From a virus, in the IMG/VR virus record IMGVR_UViG_3300048930_000318, positions 1-61,621 of that record: DNA of 61,621 nucleotides; one strand, given 5' to 3'. This document shows, in pieces, positions 1 through 7,800 of the stretch (position 1 is the stretch's first letter; each line of letters begins with the position of its first letter). The translations under genes and the position numbers were made by a program. Below the pieces are notes generated by a model. That model worked only from the letters and a program-made list of their open reading frames with translations, searched no databases and was not told the DNA's origin.

Positions 1-402
1 GCTAACGTGTATATGGCTTGCGTTCGATGCTAACCCATACCTAAGCATACACTGCGCCTCTTGTTGCTCAGGATGAGGCTTCTATGCGCTCGACTCTTTA
101 TCGTGGGGGGCGAGGTAGGTAGGCGGCGGGTTGGGTTGCGATGTTGTGTCGCCATCTGGCTGGGTAGTGGCTGTGATGTTGTGGGGGTGGTATAGGTCGG
201 TATCTTCTAGGGTGATCTGTGGGGGTGGTTGTGTGGTGGTAGGGGTAGTATCTACTGCGGTTCGGTGGTCGGTATCTATGCAGCCTGAGCAAAGTATCAG
301 TGTATAGTGCGCTTACCACTTCTTTAATAGCGCACGCTTATGCCTTTGAATCTATTATGGATTCTGCGTTAGTTATTCAGCCTGTGTTGTATCACCCCAC
401 CC
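1..402. other. Stretch without a convincing gene
   Basis: I see no supportable gene here. A 73-codon minus-strand frame (98-319) exists, but its product is a low-complexity His/Pro/Arg string caused by a G/T-rich tract at about 100-270. The only structure noted is a 7-bp inverted repeat, 307-313 with 329-335. The stretch lies downstream of the leftward sigma-like gene and may hold the leader of a gene outside the window. Confidence 0.5.
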
Positions 403-1071
403 CTACACCTCTTCTGGCTTCAACATCAAAGCATACACACGCATACGCTCGTAGGCTTGATTGAGCAGAAGGTAGATGTATTGACGGCTATACCCCAAAG
501 CCTCACCTATCGACTTTTCATCCATCCCCTTGAAGTATTTCATTTCCACAGTTTTTCTCTGCATGTGAGGTAAGCACCGCAAGCACTGGCTTACCGTGCG
601 CTTATCCTCGAAAGTGGCGTAGTGATCCTCTCGTCGATCCTCTTCTCCTTGAGATACGTTCGCTATGAAATTCTCAGGATCATGGAAACTGTACCGCTTC
701 TTTCTGGTGAAGTAGTCCTTTGGGAGTGTGGCGCTATAACACATCCGACTCTCGTACTCACGCAACATTCTCACCACATACATTGTAGCAATATGCCCAA
801 AGTATCCGCGTTTCCGATCCCACTTCGGCCAAGCAAGCAGTAGCGCCAAGGCTACCTCTTGCTGCACGTCTGCGTAGTGTGCGCCGTTTGTATGGAAACG
901 AAGACGGAACTTGAAGAGGTAGGTATAACGTCGGATCACCTGTTCACGCACAGAATCGGGGAGATCAGTAGGTGCGATACTCAGATCATACTTCTCTATG
1001 ATCTCCTTCTCCAGCCGTATGTCAAACAGCCGCAGGATAGTCGCTGTATTGTTTGGTAATGGTTTCTTCAT
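403..1071 (-). CDS. Sigma-70-family-like RNA polymerase sigma factor
   Basis: A 222-residue protein with the layout of a small sigma factor. Residues about 66-104 (YADVQQEVALALLLAWPKWD followed by an aromatic/basic helix) resemble region 2, which binds core polymerase and the -10 element. Residues about 170-212 form a region-4-like helix-turn-helix (MKYFKGMDEKSIGEALGYS, then QYIYLLLNQAYERMR) of the kind that reads a -35 element. The middle is highly charged and lacks a clear region 3. By family it should redirect host RNA polymerase to phage promoters; the repeated non-host promoter elements in this window are candidate targets (inference). It ends a leftward gene run. A sigma-like HTH protein with another role cannot be excluded. 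Confidence 0.75.
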   Translation of the reverse strand: MKKPLPNNTATILRLFDIRLEKEIIEKYDLSIAPTDLPDSVREQVIRRYTYLFKFRLRFHTNGAHYADVQQEVALALLLAWPKWDRKRGYFGHIATMYVVRMLREYESRMCYSATLPKDYFTRKKRYSFHDPENFIANVSQGEEDRREDHYATFEDKRTVSQCLRCLPHMQRKTVEMKYFKGMDEKSIGEALGYSRQYIYLLLNQAYERMRVYALMLKPEEV

Positions 1072-1073
1072 AA

Positions 1074-1319
1074 CTACCCTTTCGATACATAGGCGTATCG
1101 GTCTTTGAGAAATTGGAAGACCTTGCTCTTTTTCTCAGGATTTCCTTGGACAACAATCTTGTAGGTCTTGTACACCTGTATAAGCACACCGTTGACAAGA
1201 CGTATTGTGTTGTGGTGTTCGCGTGGCGAGTTGATCAGGATCTCAAACCCATTCTCTTTGAGATCTGTGACGATCATATCCAAGAGCATATCGTGTACTG
1301 TCTCTCGATCTTCTGGCAT
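1074..1319 (-). CDS. Small protein of unknown function
   Basis: About 81 residues, not recognised. An in-frame ATG at 1355 lies inside the 1334-1363 palindrome and has no Shine-Dalgarno sequence. I therefore place the start at the ATG at 1319, which has GGAG six bases upstream. The product has a helical N-terminus (residues about 1-22) and a mixed beta C-terminal half with VNGVLIQVYKTYKIVVQG, suggesting a small alpha/beta domain. It is followed 2 nt later by the sigma-like gene, so co-transcription is likely. Confidence 0.6.
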   Translation of the reverse strand: MPEDRETVHDMLLDMIVTDLKENGFEILINSPREHHNTIRLVNGVLIQVYKTYKIVVQGNPEKKSKVFQFLKDRYAYVSKG

Positions 1320-1333
1320 AGTGGTCTCCATTG

Positions 1334-1363
1334 CACCCGTTATGGGAATTCCCATAACGGGTG
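1334..1363. repeat. Perfect 30-bp palindrome between genes
   Basis: The sequence is perfectly self-complementary over 15 bp per arm, centred on GAATTC at 1346-1351, with arms reading CACCCGTTATGG. It lies 4 bp beyond the stop of the upstream leftward gene and covers the first possible ATG of the next gene. There is no U-run, so it is not a standard intrinsic terminator. A dimer-binding operator or an mRNA processing/stabilising hairpin is more likely. Confidence 0.8.
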
Positions 1364-1367
1364 TATG

Positions 1368-1658
1368 TTAGGGCTGGTATGGTTCGGGGAGGTGAGACCA
1401 CGCGATTACATCGTCATCCATCAACATAGCGAGACCGTGTGACCAGCGAAACTCTTGGAGAACACCACCTTGGATGTCGACGGTGGGGTACGCCGCAAAG
1501 ACAGAACCGCGCTTATCTGTCACAAGAACCTCGTTTCCCATCTCAAAGATGCAGGTGTCGGGCTTTGTCCAGTCTTCCTTCTTGGTTTGGAAGATATTGG
1601 GAAGAGTCGAGAGATCCTGCATATCGATCTTAGTCCATTTGAATACTTGGTTGTTCAT
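1368..1658 (-). CDS. DUF551-like protein
   Basis: About 96 residues. The start at 1658 (MNNQVFKWTK) has AGGAG in front; an upstream in-frame codon at 1691 lies inside the neighbouring gene and is less likely. The C-terminus, DDDVIAWSHLPEPYQP, matches the hallmark of DUF551 proteins (VxxWxPLPEPP-like), common in phages and of unknown function. It overlaps the upstream gene by 4 nt, so translation is probably coupled. Confidence 0.65.
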   Translation of the reverse strand: MNNQVFKWTKIDMQDLSTLPNIFQTKKEDWTKPDTCIFEMGNEVLVTDKRGSVFAAYPTVDIQGGVLQEFRWSHGLAMLMDDDVIAWSHLPEPYQP

Positions 1659-2023
1659 CGGCTTTCTCCTTTGTACTTTGTGTTCAACCACTCTACAAAT
1701 TCAATCATGTAGAAGGTGATGTTGACGGTTACGACTGTACCGAACACGGAACAGCCCACGGCCCACTGCCACTGTTGTACGTCGTGTGAGATCTTCGCGG
1801 CGATACTCTCTGCGATATTGTGGATGTTGAGTACACTAACCCAAACCTTTTCTGGTACAGCCTCAAGACGGATCGAAGAGACTGTGACAAGATCCCAATT
1901 GTCATAGCGGCTGAGGTCTTCTTCCGTCCCAAGGATCACGATTGCGTCTGGAAACGCCTTCTTGAGAGCGGCCACACGGTGACTGTTCTCGTTGAGGGAT
2001 GGATCGATGATAAGGATCTTCAT
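1655..2023 (-). CDS. Unknown protein with C-terminal membrane segment
   Basis: About 122 residues. The start is set at MKILIIDPSL (2023), because the upstream in-frame stretch translates the tRNA-like element and looks non-coding. The N-terminal 80 residues begin with a beta strand and acidic turn (MKILIIDPSL) and alternate strands and helices, giving an alpha/beta fold. Near the C-terminus a hydrophobic run (WAVGCSVFGTVVTVNITFYM) is a probable single transmembrane helix, making this a tail-anchored type. No function recognised. Confidence 0.6.
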   Translation of the reverse strand: MKILIIDPSLNENSHRVAALKKAFPDAIVILGTEEDLSRYDNWDLVTVSSIRLEAVPEKVWVSVLNIHNIAESIAAKISHDVQQWQWAVGCSVFGTVVTVNITFYMIEFVEWLNTKYKGESR

Positions 2024-2051
2024 GTCTTTAGCCTTTCTTCTTTGGAGCCTG

Positions 2052-2160
2052 TGGACGGGGTAGGAGTCGAACCTACATGGTCTCGTGGTTGTTGCTGTTA
2101 CGGTGAAAACGCAGATAACCCCGCAACAACAAGCCACTTCAACCCACCATGTACCCATCC
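2052..2160 (-). tRNA. tRNA-like element with a 42-nt anticodon loop
   Basis: Read on the minus strand, all outer parts of a tRNA are present: acceptor stem GGATGGG/CCCGTCC (2154-2160 with 2053-2059, one G-U pair), T8-A9, a D-arm (2135-2151) with GGTT in the loop, a variable region of 5, and a T-arm with a 5-bp stem and loop TTCGACT (2060-2076). An anticodon stem CTTGT/ACGAG (2129-2133 with 2082-2086) also pairs. The loop it closes is 42 nt instead of 7 and contains its own hairpin (TGTTGC/GCAACA). There is no U33 in any simple arrangement and I cannot assign an anticodon. It could be an interrupted tRNA, a decayed tRNA or a structural mimic. CCA is not encoded. Confidence 0.5.
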
Positions 2161-2197
2161 AATGTATAAGCCGAAGCCTACGAGAGAACAACAGAGA

Positions 2198-3112
2198 TCA
2201 ATCACCAGAAGTCCAGTCGGGGTCACACCAACCAGCCTCGGCATCGCGAACCCAACGACCATCGAAGAAGGACATACCATCGGAGTGTGTACCACGATGA
2301 CTGTAGCGCGAGTGTGTAGGTACGATACTCTCAGGCATCTTGGTTTGCGTCTCAAGAACGGTTTTCTGCTTGCGACGAGGCATATAGCGCACCGCAGGAT
2401 GCGTCTTATCAAAGGTGATCTCCACGTCCACGTTTGAGTTCTGGAAGACGGTGACAGAGGGGAACATCTTGAACTTGATCATATCCATCTGGTGTTCGAG
2501 AATGTCTTGTGTGAGAAGGCCGAGCAAGATCGTTTGAAACGCTTCTGAATTATAGTAATCTTCCCAAGCATTTTCGCGGTTATCATACTCGCCAAGATTC
2601 CACTGTTGCCATAGAAGGTAAGCATCAATAGCTTCTCTGTTCTTGTCTGCATACTCTCTCGCAGATCTACCCACACCTAATTCCTTCTTGAGTTCGGGCA
2701 GATCGAACCAACCAAAGGTCTGACCCCAGACAGACGTAAAGACTTTCACTTCTGGTGCTGAGATGTCCTTCACAACGAAGACATCTGCACGTCCTGTCTC
2801 GCGATACTCATGGTGGATCTCTGTGGTGCAGAGATAGACGCCTGACTCAAGATCACACGCGCCTTCAACATCATACGAGGAAACGTTTCCTCGATAGTAG
2901 CCCACGCTTGCGTGCAAGTAGAACACCCAACATCTCTCTTCAACCTTCACGAGAATAGCCTTTTCGTAGGCGTTGACGAGTTTGCGTTCTACTTCTTTCT
3001 TAGTGTTGAATTGCGTCTCAACTTTATTTTGTGGTTGAGCCTGTTGCGTGTTCTGCTTCTTGTCGAGGTTTCTGTTCTTTCCGAAGTTCTTTGCGAAGTC
3101 TTGGATGTTCAT
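2198..3112 (-). CDS. Large protein of unknown function
   Basis: A 304-residue protein that I do not recognise. Residues 1-45 are Gln/Asn/Lys-rich and probably disordered (for example KKQNTQQAQPQNK). A mixed alpha/beta core follows with several aromatic motifs (GQTFGWFDLPELKKELGVG). The tail ends in an acidic, Trp-containing stretch (DAEAGWCDPDWTSGD). AGGAG lies 6 nt before the ATG. It is the first gene after a sigma-70-like promoter (3164-3192) with a leader hairpin (3133-3149), so it probably opens the transcription unit running left through the sigma-like gene. Confidence 0.7.
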   Translation of the reverse strand: MNIQDFAKNFGKNRNLDKKQNTQQAQPQNKVETQFNTKKEVERKLVNAYEKAILVKVEERCWVFYLHASVGYYRGNVSSYDVEGACDLESGVYLCTTEIHHEYRETGRADVFVVKDISAPEVKVFTSVWGQTFGWFDLPELKKELGVGRSAREYADKNREAIDAYLLWQQWNLGEYDNRENAWEDYYNSEAFQTILLGLLTQDILEHQMDMIKFKMFPSVTVFQNSNVDVEITFDKTHPAVRYMPRRKQKTVLETQTKMPESIVPTHSRYSHRGTHSDGMSFFDGRWVRDAEAGWCDPDWTSGD

Positions 3113-3132
3113 GGCTTGCTCCTTTGTGGCTT

Positions 3133-3149
3133 GTGATCACCGCGATCAC
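3133..3149 (-). promoter_or_regulatory. Leader hairpin/operator GTGATC-N5-GATCAC
   Basis: An inverted repeat of 6 bp arms around 5 nt, about 15 nt downstream of the -10 of the promoter at 3164-3192. The same hairpin sits at the same place after the promoters at 22925 and 41990, and a variant (ACGATC-N5-GATCGT) after the one at 35545. It is either an operator or a 5' mRNA hairpin. Confidence 0.5.
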
Positions 3150-3163
3150 TTTTGATGTTCTAT

Positions 3164-3192
3164 TCTCTACACGAGATATTTTTGTTTGTCAA
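3164..3192 (-). promoter_or_regulatory. Sigma-70-like promoter, leftward
   Basis: TTGACA (3187-3192), a 17-bp spacer and TAGAGA (3164-3169) on the minus strand, just after the stop of the upstream gene. It would drive the gene at 2198-3112 and those beyond it. Confidence 0.6.
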
Positions 3193-3878
3193 ATGTTTTT
3201 TGCAGATCGTTTGATAAGTTTGAGTCGAGCGTACTCAACCGCCCACTCTTTCAAGGAGATACGTGGCCCCTTTGACCAGCTATCAGCGAGGTATTGAGGC
3301 TCTGATCCTGCAAGAGATCGGAGTTGGACGGGGGCTGAGACTTCGTAGATCGGTTGTGGATCACGTTGCATATCTGCACTAAGGAGTAGAGAGACCTCGG
3401 TGATATGCTTGCGTAGTTCGATCTTTAGGCGATCAGGGGAGGATGCGAGGGCTTCCATCTCAGACTTACCTGTGTCGAGTTTGAGGTTTCCAGTCTCACG
3501 TCCTTTGTTGTAGATCTTGTCGTAGAGATCGCTTTTGAGTTTGATAGCGTTCACGACTGCACTTGCGCCTCTTGGGTCTCTATCTGCCTTCCAGTTGTTG
3601 ATAACGAGATCGAGATCGTTGATAAGGTGTAGTTGGAAGGCTGCGTACTTGAGGAAGAGGCGTAAGGCATCTGAGGTGGTGAAGTGTGAGGATAGGCTAT
3701 TGAAGGCTACTTCAATATAGCGATCTACATACTCTTCGTCTGTGTTGAGATCTTGAGCGATGATAGAGGAAGGTTCACCTTGGAGGTGACGTTTAAGGAT
3801 CTCAGCGGTGATCTCTTTTGCGGGTAGAGTTTCTGCGGGGGTGAATCGTTCTGGAAGGTTGTCGAGGCTTCGGGTCAT
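3189..3878 (-). CDS. Unknown protein with possible HTH region
   Basis: About 229 residues from the ATG at 3878, which has AAGGAG upstream; the reading frame extends further up but only as His/Thr/Pro-rich low complexity. Residues about 20-55 (EILKRHLQGEPSSIIAQDLN, then EEYVDRYIEVAF) look like a helix-turn-helix. A long helical region and a basic C-terminus (EYARLKLIKRSAKNI) follow. The combination resembles small DNA-binding or terminase-small-subunit proteins, but I see no decisive motif. It is the first gene downstream of promoter-like element A (4.0-4.18 kb). Confidence 0.6.
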   Translation of the reverse strand: MTRSLDNLPERFTPAETLPAKEITAEILKRHLQGEPSSIIAQDLNTDEEYVDRYIEVAFNSLSSHFTTSDALRLFLKYAAFQLHLINDLDLVINNWKADRDPRGASAVVNAIKLKSDLYDKIYNKGRETGNLKLDTGKSEMEALASSPDRLKIELRKHITEVSLLLSADMQRDPQPIYEVSAPVQLRSLAGSEPQYLADSWSKGPRISLKEWAVEYARLKLIKRSAKNI

Positions 3879-3992
3879 AGCGATCTCCTTATTATGATCT
3901 GTTGGTGTGTGTACGGTGTGGTGGGTGGTGGGGTGCGTCTTGTGATGCAGGGGTGTGGCTAGACGTGACAATACTGGCATAACGTGCAGTAT

Positions 3993-4176
3993 AACTGTTT
4001 CACCTTACTCTACCAAGGTCATGCTGGTTGTAGTCCATTTTCTTACAAGATTCTGTTTTTTCGTGATCCACCCTCTCTATAGGATCATTAAGTGGAGGGT
4101 GGCGCACCTAAAGACCTTGGTAGAGTAAGGAGATCTGGATCTACTGCTAGTCTATTCAGTCGTGGATCAGGTTGTT
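3993..4176. repeat. Promoter-like repeat element, copy A
   Basis: One of three long, closely similar copies (others at about 24890-25075 and 54345-54490), plus shorter and inverted pieces at 24541-24870. In this copy an 18-bp perfect inverted repeat (4003-4020 with 4113-4130, containing CTACCAAGGTC) encloses a smaller one (CCACCCTC/GAGGGTGG, 4068-4075 with 4095-4102). The right end carries GGATCTACTGCTA and CAGTCGTGGATCA, shared with the other copies. It lies upstream of a leftward transcription unit. Confidence 0.8.
4087..4126 (-). promoter_or_regulatory. Candidate phage-specific promoter (copy A), leftward
   Basis: On the minus strand, the box CTCTACCAAGGTCTTT ends 16 bp before a -10-like CTTAAT (4087-4092). 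The same box-to-hexamer spacing occurs in copy B and, with a perfect TATAAT, in copy C and at 24666-24671. It points toward the gene starting at 3878. Confidence 0.45.
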
Positions 4177-4786
4177 TTTGGCTATAAATAACAAGCGTTC
4201 AAAAAAGACATATACTCTTTCTTGTGGATGCTTTTGCCTGAGTCTTTTCTTTTTATAACAACAGTTCAAAATAGTTATATTTGATTTCTTCTTGGTCTTG
4301 TAGAGAGAGATACCTTCTTGGTTAGATACCTCTTTCACCAAGAACATAAAATAACAATCGTTCAGAAATAAAAGAATAGAGTTCGACCGTGAACACATCT
4401 CTCGTGGTCAGTCTAATCTCTCTAGTTGTTTTTGTTTTGGTCTGGTTTGTATATCTTATCGCTTTGTCGTTTTTACTTTCAAGATCTAGGTGACTCTCAG
4501 AGGATCATCTCACCCAAGTTGAGAGATGGGGACGGGGGGAGAAGGCAAAAAGTTCGGTGCATTTACGCAAAATCTTATGTGCAAAAACGCACACTACTCT
4601 ATCAAGGTTGAAACACCTATTTCGATTGTGACACTCATGTGACATTTTTATTGAACGCCTGTTATGTCACACAGATCGTACCTTATCTTACATAATCGAA
4701 GACTTAATAACCGTACCATCCTTACAAGTTATACATGATGCCGTCTTACATATATCAAGAATAAGTCGTATCTACACCGCAGATAC
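4177..4786. other. AT-rich non-coding region with short repeats
   Basis: About 600 bp without a convincing gene. An 80-codon minus-strand frame (4156-4398) is rejected because the repeats run through it in different frames. The region holds three ATAACAAnnGTTCA units (4188-4201, 4255-4268, 4351-4364), an 8-bp inverted repeat TGTGACAT/ATGTCACA (4638-4645 with 4664-4671), a variant CTCTATCAAGGT box near 4595 and several CTTACA repeats (4680-4750). It is a candidate replication origin or control region. Confidence 0.5.
4188..4368. repeat. Three iteron-like repeats
   Basis: Three copies of ATAACAAnnGTTCAnAA at 4188-4204, 4255-4271 and 4351-4367. Each has a small internal dyad (AAC-N4-GTT) and A/T-rich flanks. 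Spacing is 67 and 96 bp, that is, roughly 6 and 9 helical turns. Confidence 0.55.
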
Positions 4787-4817
4787 AAAAAAGGCTGCTA
4801 AGCAAAGCCTAGCAGCC
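4787..4817 (-). terminator. Intrinsic terminator after the reductase gene
   Basis: On the minus strand, the stem GGCTGCTA/TAGCAGCC (4810-4817 with 4793-4800) with an inner GC/GC pair is followed by six T (4792-4787). It lies 24 nt past the stop codon of the reductase gene. Confidence 0.85.
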
Positions 4818-4841
4818 CTATCCACTCTCACCAAGATCAGA

Positions 4842-7800
4842 TCAACCGCAACCACCGCTATTGTAACCACAAGACACACACGTCTTGCACTTACCCGTCT
4901 GCACAAGAAGAGATCCACAGTTGGGGCAAGGCTCACCCGTAACAGTATGGGTGTGTCCATCTTCATCAGAAACATCGCTTCCAGCCTCAACAGGCACACT
5001 CTCGACAACAGGCAATACCTCGCTATGGCTTTTACCATAGAACGCATCTGCATAGCGTTTGTACGCACCTGTATCAATACCCACCTTCAAAGACTTCACA
5101 ACCAAAGCGGGGATAGAAGCACAGAAGCCAAGACCAGCAACAAAACCCTGCGGCGCAAAGGATACAGCCTCGAACTTCCGATACAGATCCTCAAAAGGTA
5201 CTCCGTATTGCAAACCCAGACTCAACAGGGTCGCAAACGCATCCACCATACCCGCCACAAAAGAACCTTGCACACCTGTCAGAAAGACTTCACCAATCGA
5301 TCCATCCTCGAACAACCCAACGTGCATATAGAGTTCGTGACCTGCCATACGCAACTTGAGACGCTGAGAACATACACTATCTGGGAGTTTGACGCGATGC
5401 GCTTGGATCGGGACAGAGCGTTTCGACAACTCACCTTTGAGGTTTGCGATCTGCTCTTGGAGGTTATGCACAAGGGCAGAGTCGATCACTTCCGCTTGCT
5501 CTGTATCCTCTTTCTTCTCTTCCTTCTTGATAGAGACAGGCTGCGCGCCCTTACAGCCATCGCGATAGATAGAGATCGCCTTGACACCTTTTTCCCACGC
5601 TCGCATATACAAAGCCCCGATGTCTTGGGGTGTATAGCTGTTTGGTACATTACAAGTCTTACTCGCAGAACCCGAAATGAACGGTTGAACCGCAGCGATC
5701 ATATCAACATGGCCGTTGGGGTGAATATGCAACTTCACCTCGTTACCCACAGAGATCCCTAAAGCTGTCTCAAAGACCTTCACAACACTGTCTGGGTATC
5801 CCTCAAGTGTACCTGTCTCCACGAGTTCCTTGTAGTGTGCGTCTGGATCAAGACCCATAGCCTCCATCGCCACAGCCACAACAGGGGGGGCTTGGATAAC
5901 CGTACCACCACCTGAGAGGGTCTTGAAGGACTGGATCGCAATAAGAGGCTCTGGCCCCGTAGCGTAGCAGTCTGTGATCATACCAGTTGTTCCCTGCGGG
6001 GCATAGGGAACAACCTGCATATTGCGAAGACCAAAAGAGTCAAGGTTTTTGGATGTCGCGGAGATAAGAATGGATACAACTTCTTCGAGGTAAGATTCTG
6101 CGGTATTGAAATCAGCAACCACCCAAGCATCACGGTGTTTATTGAACACCTTACGGACTTGATCTCTGTTGCGCTCGTAGTTCTCGCAGGGGCCGAGACT
6201 TTCAGCCATGTGGGTAGAGTGGTTGTATGCGGCAAAGAAGTGGAGGGCCGCGATCTGCTTGGCAAATGTTCTCCCCTCGTCGGAGTCGTAGGGGAGACCG
6301 CGCAGCATCAAAAGCCCACCGAGATCAGAGATAGAGAGTCCAAGGATGCGGTTTGCTCGTGTCCACTCAGTTCCGATCTCTGTGGGATAAGAGGCGTAGT
6401 CAACAATGATGTCCTGACAAGTGAGAAGGACACGCACATCTGCGATGTAAGCGTCAACATCAAACCTCTGGGTCTTCGTATCGAAGTATTTTGTGAGGCG
6501 AAGCATCGCAAGATTGCAAGCGATAAGTGCCCCAGAGACCAATGGGACGGGGTAGATAACCTCGTTGCAGTTGTGAACCTTGAACCCCTCGCAGATCGCA
6601 TAAGGTTCACCCTCAAGCATGGTGAAGTCATACACCAATTCCGTACCTTCACAGAGTTCGAGTCCAACAACTTGCACGAGAGCAGAATCCACTTCATCTA
6701 CCACATTTTTCTCTTCATCGTACAGATACCAACCCAAGAGGTTTTTGACTTCGACCTGTTCTTCATATACAAATTCTGAGTGTATATCGTAAGCAAAGAA
6801 CACATGATCGGGTGTGAAGCGTAGCGTACGGCCATCTTCCAACACAATCTTGCACAGTTGACGGCGACCTGTTACCTTGAATTCCGCTGGACGAAAAGCC
6901 TTACCGTCCCAGATCTCCACAGTCTTGCCTGACTCTTCCAAAAACCCGATCTCCTTGTAGCCACCTCTTGTCTTGAGGCGCATTTCACGCGATCCGCAGG
7001 GGTTACTGGTAGTGATCTCCATGTTATCAAGATCGAGGATCGTTCCGTCTTTGAGTGTGATACGGCCCTTTGTGCAGACATTCCAGTCGTTGATGTTGTC
7101 GAAGAACTTGATCGTGGGGTCTGCGGCGTACCACGTTGCATAGCAGAGTGCTTCCCAGACGGTTTTTGCTTGGTATGTCCAGACCACCTCTTTTGTACGG
7201 GGGCAGATCACATCCCACTCTTTGTCTTCTTTGACTGCTTGGAGGAACTTGTCATACACAAGAACTGCGCGGTTGGCGTTCTGGGCGGGTAGAACATAAT
7301 CCACGAGGCTGTTCATGGACACGTCATGGCCGAGGCTTGCAAGGTCTTTGCGGATCTGTTCGTAGATCTGCTTTTCTCGGATGAAGTCTGTGTCAAGAGC
7401 AGCTACAGGAAGGGATGCTAGGTATTCCTTGTCACGGTAGCAGTCTGGGTGATCGATAGGGAGGGTCACGTCACGGGCTGCGCGTCGGTGAGAACCGCCA
7501 CTTTTGATAGCGCCGCTAGAACGATCCCAACCCTCATTGAAGTAGAGGGGGCCAGAGGCATAGCCTCCCTTGGAGAGTGCGCGACCTTCGTGGGAGATGT
7601 TACCCACATATACACCCGCACCCCCACCGTGCTGAAACACACGAGCCTCAACCTCGGTGTGATGCGTGAGGCTTTCGTAGTTATCCTCTACAGCAAGAAG
7701 GAAGCAAGCAGATGTACGGGGATCTTCTGTCCATCCTGCATTGAGGTACACAGGCGTATTGAATACACCCTTCTGGTGCTGTTGGAGCAAGACAAGATAG

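Noticed and set aside
98-319. 73-codon minus-strand frame
   Set aside because: Low-complexity His/Pro/Arg product from a G/T-rich tract, no ribosome site; treated as non-coding.
4156-4398. 80-codon minus-strand frame in the AT-rich region
   Set aside because: The three short DNA repeats cross it in different frames and no ribosome site is present; better explained as control DNA.
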